Of a stretch of DNA of 64,000 nt, positions 33,386 through 41,444 are shown in pieces. This DNA is from Rhodoplanes sp. (GTDB lineage Bacteria; Pseudomonadota; Alphaproteobacteria; Rhizobiales; Xanthobacteraceae): contig NZ_JACAAX010000003.1 of NCBI RefSeq assembly GCF_013377085.1, positions 124,001 to 188,000 on the forward strand. Direction: 5' to 3'. Below the pieces are notes generated by a model, which did no database searches, had not been told where the DNA came from, and was given only the letters and a program-made list of their open reading frames with translations. A program made the position numbers and the translations under genes. Within the stretch, counting starts at the first letter, position 1. Each line of letters starts with the position of its first letter.

Positions 33386-34246
33386 TCAGCGCTTGATGGA
33401 GGGTACTTCGATGGTGCCGCCCTCGGCCTTCTTGGTGAGATAGGCGGCGAGCGCGACGGTGACGTCGGAGGCGTAGCCGACATCCGGCATGCGCATCTGC
33501 CAGAAGCAGTCCCAGATGCGGTGTTGCATGGTCCGCAGCGACGCCTGCGACACCCGGTAGGTCGGCCACGAGCCCATGGTCGCCCGGGCGTTCTTGGGAT
33601 TCTCGAAATAGGGCAGGGTCTGCAGGCGAATGCGCTGGCCCTCCTGGCCGTGACAGGTCTGGCAGGAGAAGTCGTTGACGCTGGAGCGCCGATAGAACAG
33701 CGCCTCGCCGAGCGCCACCATCTCGCGCTCCTTGGGGTGCTCCATCTTGGCCGCGTAGGGGAAGCCGTTCGATTTGTTGGAGACGTAGGCGACCAGCGCC
33801 TCGATCTCGGTCGCCGGATTGCCGCCCGACGAGGCGAACGGCTTCTTGCGGATCGGCGCCGTGTCGATGCCCTGGACCGTCTCCATGCACCACAGAATGC
33901 GCGATTCGGCGTCCATCACGCGGTCGACGTCGGCGAAATACCGCGGCATCTCCGCATAGGCGCCGTCGACCTTGCCGGGGCCCTTGCCGAGATCGCAGGT
34001 TTCGAGCGTGGCGTTCTTCGGCCCGCGCGCCGTCGTCCACAGCGTCTCGCCGGTGTCGACCGCGAGATAGCCCGGGTTCGACATCGGGTCCGAGATCATG
34101 GCCCGGTATTTTTCCAAGAGCTTGTCGGCATCTTCCTCGGCGGCAGCCGCCGGAGCGGGGGTTTGCGCGGCGGCGACCGACAGCGTCGCCGCGACAGACG
34201 CGACCGTGACGACGGCGCGCGCCAGGGTCTTCAGTCCTGGGATCAT
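33386..34246 (-). CDS. soxA: L-cysteine S-thiosulfotransferase subunit SoxA (monohaem form)
   Basis: This 286-residue periplasmic subunit of SoxXA has a signal peptide ending around SVAAAQTP. Only one CxxCH is present, CQTCH (C195, C198, H199). The first haem position of dihaem SoxA is replaced by [11 protein letters not shown] with C84 alone, which probably pairs with C120. C247 in [12 protein letters not shown] is the expected haem-ligating cysteine persulfide at the active site. So this is the monohaem type. ATG 34246 has GGAGG close upstream. It is divergent from soxY with a shared promoter region. Confidence 0.92.
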   Translation of the reverse strand: MIPGLKTLARAVVTVASVAATLSVAAAQTPAPAAAAEEDADKLLEKYRAMISDPMSNPGYLAVDTGETLWTTARGPKNATLETCDLGKGPGKVDGAYAEMPRYFADVDRVMDAESRILWCMETVQGIDTAPIRKKPFASSGGNPATEIEALVAYVSNKSNGFPYAAKMEHPKEREMVALGEALFYRRSSVNDFSCQTCHGQEGQRIRLQTLPYFENPKNARATMGSWPTYRVSQASLRTMQHRIWDCFWQMRMPDVGYASDVTVALAAYLTKKAEGGTIEVPSIKR

Positions 34247-34318
34247 GTTTCCTCCGACCATGGGAACGCGCGGCGGCCGGCCATTGCCGGTCTTGTGAGG
34301 CGTCGCGCGCCTGATCAG

Positions 34319-34339
34319 CTTATATTCTCGAAGACGAAT
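34319..34339. promoter_or_regulatory. Shared sox promoter motif, soxA/soxY region, with ATTC-N8-GAAT
   Basis: CTTATATTCTCGAAGACG (34319-34336) matches the soxS/soxV motif. Within it, ATTC (34324) and GAAT (34336) are spaced by eight bases, the arrangement reported for the sulfide-sensing ArsR-family repressor SqrR. It lies in the 345-bp divergent region 34247-34591, which holds no gene otherwise. It probably regulates soxAX and soxYZ. Confidence 0.55.
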
Positions 34340-34591
34340 GAAAAGTGCTTTCTTCTCCTTTCGACGATAGTAGGAGGACAACTTGTCACGGTTCGCTGCG
34401 CTGCAGCAACAAATGCACTGTCGTTCGCCTTTTCGCCTATTGCGTCCTTTCGTCGGACCGGCTACTAGTTTCAAAAAAGTGAATGTATGGAGGACGCTGG
34501 TTCCGGCGGCGCTGAACGCGCCGGCTCCGGCATCGACGCAAACACCCAGGTACGGCGCGCCCGCGGGCTCCGCCGAGAGGAGAGGGTCTCG

Positions 34592-35047
34592 ATGACGACG
34601 ACTGTGAGCCGACGCGAGGCGTTCGCGCTGGGTGCCGGTGTGGTGGCGGTTCTGGCGCTCGGTGGCGCCGACAAGGCGTTCGCCAAGAACGATTCGGACG
34701 ACCTGATCAAGGCGTTCACGGGCGGCAAGGCGCCGGTGAAGGGCAAGGTCAAGCTCGACCTGCCGGACATCGCCGAGAACGGCAACACGGTGCCGCTCGC
34801 CTTCACGGTCGAGAGCCCGATGACCGAGGCCTCTCACGTCACCGACGTGCTGATCGTCGCCGAAGGCAATCCGCGCGGCGGCCTCGCCACCTTCCACTTC
34901 TCCCCGCGCTCCGGCGTCGCCGAGGCGGCGACCCGCATCCGTCTCGCCGAGACCCAAAACGTGATCGCGATCGCCAAGATGAACGACGGCACGCTGTTCA
35001 TGGACACGCGGCAGGTGAAGGTCACCATCGGCGGCTGCGGCGGCTGA
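34592..35047 (+). CDS. soxY: Thiosulfate oxidation carrier protein SoxY
   Basis: This 151-residue periplasmic carrier has a Tat-type signal ([16 protein letters not shown]) and ends with the invariant swinging arm GGCGG, whose Cys149 bears the sulfur substrate during oxidation. It is an immunoglobulin-like SoxY domain. The ATG at 34592 lies after GAGAGGAGAGG. soxZ follows after 37 bp. The frame extends upstream into the promoter region, but only this start places the twin-arginine signal at the N-terminus. Confidence 0.94.
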   Translation: MTTTVSRREAFALGAGVVAVLALGGADKAFAKNDSDDLIKAFTGGKAPVKGKVKLDLPDIAENGNTVPLAFTVESPMTEASHVTDVLIVAEGNPRGGLATFHFSPRSGVAEAATRIRLAETQNVIAIAKMNDGTLFMDTRQVKVTIGGCGG

Positions 35048-35084
35048 TCGCCCAAAAGTCTCAGAAAATCCAGGGGAGAGTGCC

Positions 35085-35420
35085 ATGTCGACACCCGCGC
35101 CGCGGCCGCGCATCCGTCTCGACAAGAAGGAGGCCAAGAAGGGCGACCTCGTCGAGGTCAAGGCCCTGGTGGCCCACATCATGGAGTCGGGTCAGCGCAA
35201 GGACAAGGACGGCAACGTCATCCCGCGCAAGATCATCAACAAGTTCACCTGCGAGGTGAACGGCCAGCTCGTCTTCGCCGTCGATCTGGAGCCGGCCATC
35301 TCGGCCAATCCCTACCTGCAGTTCAAGTTCAAGGCCGAGGAGAGCGGCAAGGTCGTGCTCACCTGGGTCGACGACGACGGCACCAAGATCGTCGGCGAAG
35401 ACACGATCACGGTGACCTGA
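35085..35420 (+). CDS. soxZ: Thiosulfate oxidation carrier complex protein SoxZ
   Basis: This 111-residue partner of SoxY has an immunoglobulin-like fold with motifs [34 protein letters not shown] and the C-terminal TWVDDDG. It has no signal peptide, as expected, because SoxZ is exported with SoxY. It is located 37 bp after soxY and ~90 bp before soxB in one operon. Confidence 0.94.
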   Translation: MSTPAPRPRIRLDKKEAKKGDLVEVKALVAHIMESGQRKDKDGNVIPRKIINKFTCEVNGQLVFAVDLEPAISANPYLQFKFKAEESGKVVLTWVDDDGTKIVGEDTITVT

Positions 35421-35455
35421 CGGCGGCGCAGCCGCCCCGGCACTGCAACGATCGG

Positions 35456-35468
35456 ATATTTGGAAACG
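35456..35468. promoter_or_regulatory. Possible third sox motif before soxB
   Basis: ATATTTGGAAACG resembles the ATATTTGCAAAGACG core of the soxS/soxV motif, with one base lost and one changed. It lies 44 bp before the soxB start. The match is weaker than the other two and may be chance. Confidence 0.3.
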
Positions 35469-35511
35469 TCGGGCCGCCGGAGCCTTGCTCCGGCGCGGGA
35501 GGACGCGCGCC

Positions 35512-37212
35512 ATGACGACGCGACGAGATCTGCTGCAGTTTTCCGCGGCGGCGGCCGCCGCATTCGCCGCCACGGGCCTCGGCACCGGCGGCTTGACGCG
35601 CGCCTTCGCGCAGCAGCGGGTGGGCGAGGCCGATCTGCTCGCTTTCGAGCCGCTCGGCAACGTGACGCTGGTGCATGTCACCGACATCCATGCCCAGCTC
35701 ATGCCGGTCTATTTCCGCGAGCCGACCTTCAATCTCGGCGTCGGCGACGCCAAGGGCGTGCCGCCGCACGTCACCGGCAAGGCGCTGCTCGAGACCTACA
35801 AGATCCCGCCCGGCAGCCCGCTCGCCTATGCGCTCGCCGATATCGATTTCGAGGCGCTGGCGAAGAGCTATGGCCGGGTCGGCGGGCTCGACCGGGTCGC
35901 CACCGTCATCGAGTCGATCCGGGCCGCGCGCGGCGACCGCGTCGTGCTGCTCGACGGCGGCGACACCTGGCAGAACTCCTACACGTCGCTGGCCACCAAG
36001 GGCCAGGACATGGTCGACTGCATGGCGCTCCTGAAGCCCGACGCCATGACGGCCCACTGGGAGTTCACGCTCGGCGAGGAGCGCGTCAAGGAGATCGTCG
36101 AGAAGCTCGGCTTCCCGTTCCTGTGCCAGAACGTCCGCGAGAGCGAGTTCCAGGACGAGGTGTTCAAGCCCTCGACCATGATCGAGCGCGGTGGCGTCAA
36201 GATCGCCGTGATCGGTCAGGCGCTGCCCTACACGCCGATCGCCAATCCGCGCTGGATGATCCCGAACTGGACGTTCGGCATCCGCGAGAAGGAGCTGCAG
36301 GCCGAGGTCGACAAGGTGCGGGCCGCCGGCGCCGGCCTCGTGGTGCTGCTCTCCCACAACGGCTTCGACGTCGACCGCAAGCTGGCGAGCCGCGTGACCG
36401 GCATCGACGTGATCCTCACGGCGCACACCCACGACGCGCTGCCGGCGCCCGTCAAGGTCGGCAAAACGCTGCTGATCGCCTCGGGCAGCCACGGCAAGTT
36501 CGTCTCGCGGCTCGATCTCGACGTGCGAGACGGCACGGTGCGGGACTTCCGCTACCGGCTGATCCCGGTTCTGTCCGACGTGATCAAGCCGAACGCCGCT
36601 GTCGCCGCGACCATCGCCAAGCATCGCGCGCCGCATGAAAAGATGCTGGGCGAGGTGGTGGGCAAGACCGACACCACGCTGTACCGGCGCGGCAATTTCA
36701 ACGGCACCCTCGACGACGTGATCTGCGACGCGCTCCTGGCCGAGCGCGATGCCGAGATCGCGCTGTCGCCGGGCTTCCGCTGGGGCCCGTCGTTGCTGCC
36801 GGGCCAAAGCATCACCCGCGAGGACGTCTACAACGCCACCGCGATGACGTATCCGGCGGCCTACCGCATGGCCATGACGGGCACGCGGCTCAAGGAGATC
36901 CTCGAGGACGTCGCCGACAACATCTTCAATCCGGACCCCTATCTGCAGCAGGGCGGCGACATGGTTCGGGTCGGCGGCCTCTCCTACACGATCGACATCG
37001 GCAAGCCGATCGGCAGCCGCATCGGCGACCTGACGCTGGCGCGCACCGGTGCGTCGCTCGCCCCCGACAAGGACTACACGGTCGCCGGCTGGGCGAGCGT
37101 CAACGAGGGCACCGAGGGCCCGGCCATCTGGGACGTGGTGTTCGACCATCTGAAGAAGAAACCGACCGTGGCGCCGACGGGCGCCTCGACGGTGAAGATT
37201 CTTGGAGCGTGA
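35512..37212 (+). CDS. soxB: Thiosulfohydrolase SoxB
   Basis: This 566-residue periplasmic di-manganese enzyme of the 5'-nucleotidase/metallophosphoesterase superfamily releases sulfate from SoxY-bound thiosulfonate. The Tat signal is TRRDLLQFSAAAAAAFAATG. Metal-site motifs are VTDIHAQLMP (~residues 61-70), LLDGGDTWQNS (~145), HWEFT, LLSHNGFDVD and LTAHTHDALP. The ATG at 35512 follows GGGAGGA. The C-terminal domain supplies the substrate loop. It is the third gene of the soxYZB run, followed by a family C repeat and soxC. Confidence 0.95.
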   Translation: MTTRRDLLQFSAAAAAAFAATGLGTGGLTRAFAQQRVGEADLLAFEPLGNVTLVHVTDIHAQLMPVYFREPTFNLGVGDAKGVPPHVTGKALLETYKIPPGSPLAYALADIDFEALAKSYGRVGGLDRVATVIESIRAARGDRVVLLDGGDTWQNSYTSLATKGQDMVDCMALLKPDAMTAHWEFTLGEERVKEIVEKLGFPFLCQNVRESEFQDEVFKPSTMIERGGVKIAVIGQALPYTPIANPRWMIPNWTFGIREKELQAEVDKVRAAGAGLVVLLSHNGFDVDRKLASRVTGIDVILTAHTHDALPAPVKVGKTLLIASGSHGKFVSRLDLDVRDGTVRDFRYRLIPVLSDVIKPNAAVAATIAKHRAPHEKMLGEVVGKTDTTLYRRGNFNGTLDDVICDALLAERDAEIALSPGFRWGPSLLPGQSITREDVYNATAMTYPAAYRMAMTGTRLKEILEDVADNIFNPDPYLQQGGDMVRVGGLSYTIDIGKPIGSRIGDLTLARTGASLAPDKDYTVAGWASVNEGTEGPAIWDVVFDHLKKKPTVAPTGASTVKILGA

Positions 37213-37218
37213 GGCCCT

Positions 37219-37360
37219 CTTCACCCTCCCCTGGAGGGGGAGGGTCGCCGACCGAAGGTCGGCGGGGTGGGGTGACAGCGGTGCCGGAGCGTGTGGCTTC
37301 ACCCCACCCCGGAGCGCGCTGTCGCGCGCCCCGACCCTCCCCCTCCAGGAGAGGGTGAAG
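37219..37360. repeat. Palindromic repeat, family C
   Basis: CACCCTCCCCTGGAGGGGGA at the left and CCCTCCCCCTCCAGGAGAGGGTG at the right enclose GGCGGGGTGGGGTGA and GGCTTCACCCCACCCCGG. It fills the gap between soxB and soxC. The right half is nearly identical to the copy at 39850. Confidence 0.85.
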
Positions 37361-37404
37361 GCGAGGGTCATATGCGCCGGCAAGCAACGAACCGGAGAGC
37401 GTGA

Positions 37405-38697
37405 ATGCTGAACAAGGACAAAGATCGGCCAGCCGACGTCTCGCGGCGGTCGCTCCTCGGCCGGGGCCTCGCGCTGGGCGGTGCTGCGGCGCTGGCCGGT
37501 GCCGGTGGTGCGAAAGCCGCCGAATCCGGCAACCCGCAGAACCTGCCGCCGAACGTGCCCGAGTGGTCGAAGACGCTGGGCGACGGTGTTGCGGTGCGGG
37601 CCTACGGCAAGCCGTCGAAGCACGAGGCGCACGTCATCCGGCGCGACGTCGAATGGCTCACCGCGTCGCGGGAGAGCTCGGTGTCGTTCACGCCGTTGCA
37701 CGAGCTCGACGGCATCATCACGCCGAACGGCCTGTGCTTCGAGCGTCACCACTCCGGCATCGCCGAGCTCGATCCGCACGACTACCGGCTGATGATCCAC
37801 GGCCTGGTCGACAAGCCGCTGATGTTCACGCTCGAGGATCTGGAGCGGCTGCCGCGGGTGAACCGCATCTACTTCGCCGAATGCGCCGCGAACTCCGGCA
37901 TGGAGTGGCGCGGCGCCCAGATGAACGCCTGCCAGTTCACCCACGGCATGATCCACAACGTCATGTACACGGGCGTGCCGCTGAAGGTGCTGCTGGAGGA
38001 GGCGGGCCTCAAGACCAACGCCAAGTGGCTGCTGCTCGAAGGCGCCGACGCCGCCGCGATGACGCGCTCGCTGCCGCTGCAGAAGGCGCTCGACGACTGC
38101 GTGATCGCGTTCCGCATGAACGGCGAGCGGCTGCGCCCCGAGAACGGCTATCCGGTCCGCATCGTGGTGCCGGGCTGGGAAGCCAACATGTGGGTCAAGT
38201 GGTTGCGCCGCATCGAGGTCGGCGACGAGCCCTGGCACCATCGCGAGGAGACGTCGAAATACACGGACCTCCTGGAGAACGGCAAGGCGCGCCGCTTCAC
38301 CTATGTGATGGACGCCAAGTCCGTGATCACCAATCCGAGCCCGCAGGCGCCGCTCAAGCATCGCAAGGGCATCACGATCGTCTCCGGCATCGCCTGGTCG
38401 GGCCGCGGCAAGATCGCCCGGGTCGACGTGACGCTCGACGGCGGCCGCAACTGGCGCACCGCGCGGCTGGACGGGCCGGTGCTCGACCGCTCGATGGCGC
38501 GCTTCTACGTGGAGTTCGACTGGGACGGCCGCGAGCTGTTCCTGCAGTCGCGCGCCATGGACGAGACCGGCTACGTGCAGCCGACCAAGGACGAGCTGCG
38601 CAAGGTGCGCGGCGTCAACTCCGTCTACCACAACAACGGCATCCAGACCTGGCGGGTGTCGCCCGAGGGCGAGGTGGAAAATGTCGAGATCGCGTGA
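37405..38697 (+). CDS. soxC: Sulfite dehydrogenase molybdopterin subunit SoxC
   Basis: This 430-residue sulfite-oxidase-family protein has a twin-arginine signal (SRRSLLGRG, R14-R15). The Mo-ligating cysteine is C160 in YFAECAANSG, with ligand-binding RHHSG and the dimerisation domain starting near KGITIVSGIAWSG. SoxCD oxidises the sulfane sulfur on SoxY, raising electron yield per thiosulfate, and its presence predicts complete oxidation to sulfate without sulfur globules. Its last 17 bases overlap soxD. Confidence 0.94.
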   Translation: MLNKDKDRPADVSRRSLLGRGLALGGAAALAGAGGAKAAESGNPQNLPPNVPEWSKTLGDGVAVRAYGKPSKHEAHVIRRDVEWLTASRESSVSFTPLHELDGIITPNGLCFERHHSGIAELDPHDYRLMIHGLVDKPLMFTLEDLERLPRVNRIYFAECAANSGMEWRGAQMNACQFTHGMIHNVMYTGVPLKVLLEEAGLKTNAKWLLLEGADAAAMTRSLPLQKALDDCVIAFRMNGERLRPENGYPVRIVVPGWEANMWVKWLRRIEVGDEPWHHREETSKYTDLLENGKARRFTYVMDAKSVITNPSPQAPLKHRKGITIVSGIAWSGRGKIARVDVTLDGGRNWRTARLDGPVLDRSMARFYVEFDWDGRELFLQSRAMDETGYVQPTKDELRKVRGVNSVYHNNGIQTWRVSPEGEVENVEIA

Positions 38698-39496
38698 GAT
38701 CGCCGCTCTCCTCGCTGCGGTCCTGATCGGCACCGCGTCGGTCGCCGTGGCGCAGAGCGGCAAGCCCGCGGCGAAGGAGACGTCGGCGAAGCCGACCGCC
38801 AAGGACGCGCCGGCCAAGGATGCGGCCAAGCCGGCGCCGGCCGGTCCCGCGGCTGCGGCCGGGGCTGCCGCGGCGGCGGTTGCGACGGCGGCTGCTCCTG
38901 CAAAAGTTCATTTCGGCATCGGTCGCGAGGCGAAGCCGGACGAGATCGCCGGCTGGGACATCGACGTGCGCCCGGACGGACAGGGGTTGCCGCCCGGCAA
39001 AGGCACGGCCCGCAAGGGCGAGGAGCTGTTCGTCGCGCAATGCGCCGCCTGCCACGGCGAGTTCGGCGAGAGCGCCGGCCGTTGGCCGGTGCTGGCCGGC
39101 GGAGCCGGCTCGCTCGCCAGCCACGATCCGGTGAAGACCATCGGCTCGTACTGGCCTTACGCTTCGACCGTGATCGACTATGTGCGCCGCGCGATGCCGT
39201 TCGGCAACGCGCAGTCGCTGTCCGGCGACGAGCTGTATTCGATCGTCGCCTATCTGCTCTACCTGAACGACGTGATCACGGACCAGGACCAGGAGCTGTC
39301 GGACAAGACGTTCCCCACGGTGAAGCTCACCAACGAGGACAATTTCTTCGACGACGACCGCGAGGTCGCCGAGAAGTCCTTCTGGAAGAAGGAGCCGTGC
39401 ATGAGCAATTGCGTGGCGGGCACGCCGAAGGTTCTCGGACGCGCGCGTGCCATCGACGTCACCCCCGAGGACGGCAAGGGGCCGCGGGTCGAATGA
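38681..39496 (+). CDS. soxD: SoxD cytochrome c subunit, short monohaem form
   Basis: This 271-residue periplasmic cytochrome has a signal peptide (cleavage near AVAQSG), a long Ala/Lys/Pro linker (residues 28-75), then a class I cytochrome with CAACH (C121-H125) and GRWPVLAGGAGSL plus a Met-containing RRAMPFGNAQSLS distal region. Classical SoxD of Paracoccus is ~380 residues with two haems; only one CxxCH exists here. The C-terminal CMSNC is not a haem site. The next gene, overlapping its stop, encodes another monohaem cytochrome that could be the missing redox module. Confidence 0.9.
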   Translation: MSRSREIAALLAAVLIGTASVAVAQSGKPAAKETSAKPTAKDAPAKDAAKPAPAGPAAAAGAAAAAVATAAAPAKVHFGIGREAKPDEIAGWDIDVRPDGQGLPPGKGTARKGEELFVAQCAACHGEFGESAGRWPVLAGGAGSLASHDPVKTIGSYWPYASTVIDYVRRAMPFGNAQSLSGDELYSIVAYLLYLNDVITDQDQELSDKTFPTVKLTNEDNFFDDDREVAEKSFWKKEPCMSNCVAGTPKVLGRARAIDVTPEDGKGPRVE

Positions 39497-39840
39497 CGCC
39501 GCGCCCTGCGCCCGCCGTGCTTGCAGCCGCTGCCGCGATCGCGGCGCTGGCGGTGGCTGCGGTCGCGGTCGCGGTGGCGGCCGACGGGGTCAAGGGCGAT
39601 CGCGAGCTCGGCCAGTATCTCTCGTCGGAATGCGTCACCTGCCACCAGATCAGCGGGCGCTACGACGGCATCCCGCCGATCGTCGGCTGGCCGGAGGACA
39701 GTTTCGTCGAGATTCTCGACGAGTATCGCGCCAAGAAACGCGAGAACCAGGTGATGCGCAGCATCGCCGTGAAATTCTCGGACGAGGAGATCGCGGCGCT
39801 GGCCGCCTATTTCGGCAGCCTGAAGCCGAAGACGGATTGA
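39493..39840 (+). CDS. Small class I cytochrome c, probable sulfide dehydrogenase or SoxCD partner
   Basis: This 115-residue periplasmic cytochrome has a hydrophobic signal (AVLAAAAAIAALAVAAVAVA) and one haem motif, CVTCH (C47, C50, H51), with IPPIVGWPEDSF and a Met in NQVMRSIAVKFSDEEI for the sixth ligand. The ATG overlaps the soxD stop (ATGA). It is the natural partner either for the flavoprotein at 40056, giving a flavocytochrome c sulfide dehydrogenase (FccA/SoxE role), or for the short SoxD. The family and location support both; nothing in the sequence decides. Confidence 0.85.
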   Translation: MTPRPAPAVLAAAAAIAALAVAAVAVAVAADGVKGDRELGQYLSSECVTCHQISGRYDGIPPIVGWPEDSFVEILDEYRAKKRENQVMRSIAVKFSDEEIAALAAYFGSLKPKTD

Positions 39841-39849
39841 GGGCGGGCT

Positions 39850-39993
39850 TCTTCACCTCCCCCTGGAGGGGGGAGGTCGCCGCGCGCAGCGCGGCGGGAG
39901 GGGGTGATCGGCGAAGCCGGCGTTTGCGGCTTCACCCCACCCCGGTGCGCGCTGTCGCGCGCCCCGACCCTCCCCCTCCAGGGGAGGGTGCAA
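39850..39993. repeat. Palindromic repeat, family C
   Basis: CACCTCCCCCTGGAGGGGGGAG and CCCTCCCCCTCCAGGGGAGGG enclose GGGGGTGATCGGCGAAGCCGG and GGCTTCACCCCACCCCGG. It matches the copy at 21578 almost exactly in the centre, and lies between the cytochrome and the first flavoprotein. Confidence 0.85.
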
Positions 39994-40055
39994 ACAGGCC
40001 GCGATTGAAGGGACGATCGGGCCATGAAACGAAAAGAGATTGGGAGGGACGACAG

Positions 40056-41324
40056 ATGATTGCCATCACCCGACGGGGATTTTCCGCTGCGGCGCTCGCC
40101 GGCGCCGCGACGCTGGCGCTGCCGGCCGTGCTGCGCGCCCAGGCGAAGCCGCGCCTGGTCGTGATCGGCGGCGGGCCGGCCGGCGCCACCGTCGCCAAAT
40201 ACGTCGCCAAGGACTCCAATGGCGCCGTCGACGTCACGCTGGTCGAGCCGTTGCCGAAATTCGTCACCTGCTTCCACTCGAACCTCTATCTCGGCGGCTT
40301 CAAGCCCTGGGACGCGCTCGCCCAGGACTACAAGCTCGCCGGCTACGGGGTGAAGAAGGTGAACCAGATGGCGAGCGCCATCGACCGCGACAAGAAGGAG
40401 GTGCGGCTCGCCGACGGCACGGTGCTGCCCTACGACCGCCTCGTCGTCGCGCCCGGCATCGACATCGACTTCGCCTCGGTGCCCGGCTGGTCCGCGGAGG
40501 CGGCCGAGATCATGCCGCACGCCTGGAAGCCGGGCGCGCAGACCCAGCTCCTGAAGAAGCAGCTCGACGCCCTGCAGGACGGCGCCACCATCGTGATGAT
40601 CGCGCCGCCGAACCCGTATCGCTGCCCGCCGGGGCCGTACGAGCGCGTCTCCTGCATGGCGCACATCCTCAAGACCAAGGGCCATTCGAAGTCGCGCATC
40701 GTGGTGATCGATCCCAAGGACCGCTTCTCCAAGATGGCGCTGTTCCAGGAGGGCTGGCAGAATCACTATCCGGGCATGGTCGAGTGGATGGACCCGAAGA
40801 TGCACGGCGGCCTGAAGAACGTCGACCCCAAGGCCATGACGGTGACGACCGATCTCGAGACCATCAAGGCCGATCTGGTCAACGTCATCCCCAAGCAGAT
40901 GGCCGGCAAGATCGCCCGCGACGCCGGCCTCGCCAATGCGTCCGGCTTCTGCCCGGTCGATCCGACCAACATGAAGTCCAGCCAGGATCCGAGCATCTTC
41001 GTGCTCGGCGACGCGGCGATCGCCGGCGCCATGCCGAAGTCGGCCTTCGCGGCCAACAGCCAGGCCAAGGTGGTGGCGATGGCGGCGCGCGGCGAGCTGA
41101 CCGGGGCGCGCACCTTCCCGGCCCGTTACGCCAACACCTGCTGGTCGATCATCGCGCCCGACGACACCGTCAAGGTCGGCGGCCGCTACGAGGCCAAGGA
41201 CGGCGCCATCGCCGAGGTCGAGGGTTTCGTCTCCAAGACCGGCGAGACGGCGGATGTCCGCCGCCAGACCAGCGAGGAGAACATGGGCTGGTACTCCGGC
41301 ATCGTCGCCGACGTTTTTGCGTGA
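40056..41324 (+). CDS. Flavocytochrome c sulfide dehydrogenase flavoprotein subunit, covalent-flavin type (FccB/SoxF)
   Basis: This 422-residue periplasmic FAD protein has a Tat-like signal (TRRGFSAAALAGAATLALP) and the dinucleotide motif VVIGGGPAGATVA. C72 in KFVTCFHSN is the position of the cysteine that holds FAD covalently in Allochromatium FccB. C190 (NPYRCPPGPYERVS) and C362 (NTCWSIIAP) are the catalytic disulfide. The enzyme oxidises sulfide to sulfur and passes electrons to cytochrome c. The ATG at 40056 follows GGGAGGGACGAC. It is followed by a paralogue. Confidence 0.92.
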   Translation: MIAITRRGFSAAALAGAATLALPAVLRAQAKPRLVVIGGGPAGATVAKYVAKDSNGAVDVTLVEPLPKFVTCFHSNLYLGGFKPWDALAQDYKLAGYGVKKVNQMASAIDRDKKEVRLADGTVLPYDRLVVAPGIDIDFASVPGWSAEAAEIMPHAWKPGAQTQLLKKQLDALQDGATIVMIAPPNPYRCPPGPYERVSCMAHILKTKGHSKSRIVVIDPKDRFSKMALFQEGWQNHYPGMVEWMDPKMHGGLKNVDPKAMTVTTDLETIKADLVNVIPKQMAGKIARDAGLANASGFCPVDPTNMKSSQDPSIFVLGDAAIAGAMPKSAFAANSQAKVVAMAARGELTGARTFPARYANTCWSIIAPDDTVKVGGRYEAKDGAIAEVEGFVSKTGETADVRRQTSEENMGWYSGIVADVFA

Positions 41325-41336
41325 GCATGCTGGACA

Positions 41337-41422
41337 ACGTCATGCGCGGGCTCGACCCGCGCATCCATCGAACGAGAAGAGCTTTTCATTCGGATGGATC
41401 GCCGGGTCGAGCCCGGCGATGA
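41337..41422. repeat. Palindromic repeat, family D
   Basis: CGTCATGCGCGGGCTCGACCCGCGCATCCATC and GATGGATCGCCGGGTCGAGCCCGGCGATGAC are the two arms around GAAGAGCTTTTCATTC. The same layout recurs at 47157 and 59430. It lies between the two sulfide dehydrogenase flavoprotein genes. Confidence 0.85.
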
Positions 41423-41444
41423 CACCGAGTGAGGGGAGCACGCC

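Noticed and set aside
34383-34595. A 70-codon frame upstream of soxY
   Set aside because: It starts with TTG, has no ribosome-binding site or family features, and covers the sox promoter region.
37213-37404. Rho-independent terminator after soxB
   Set aside because: The strong hairpin belongs to the family C repeat and lacks a T run. soxC follows in the same direction, so termination is not assumed.
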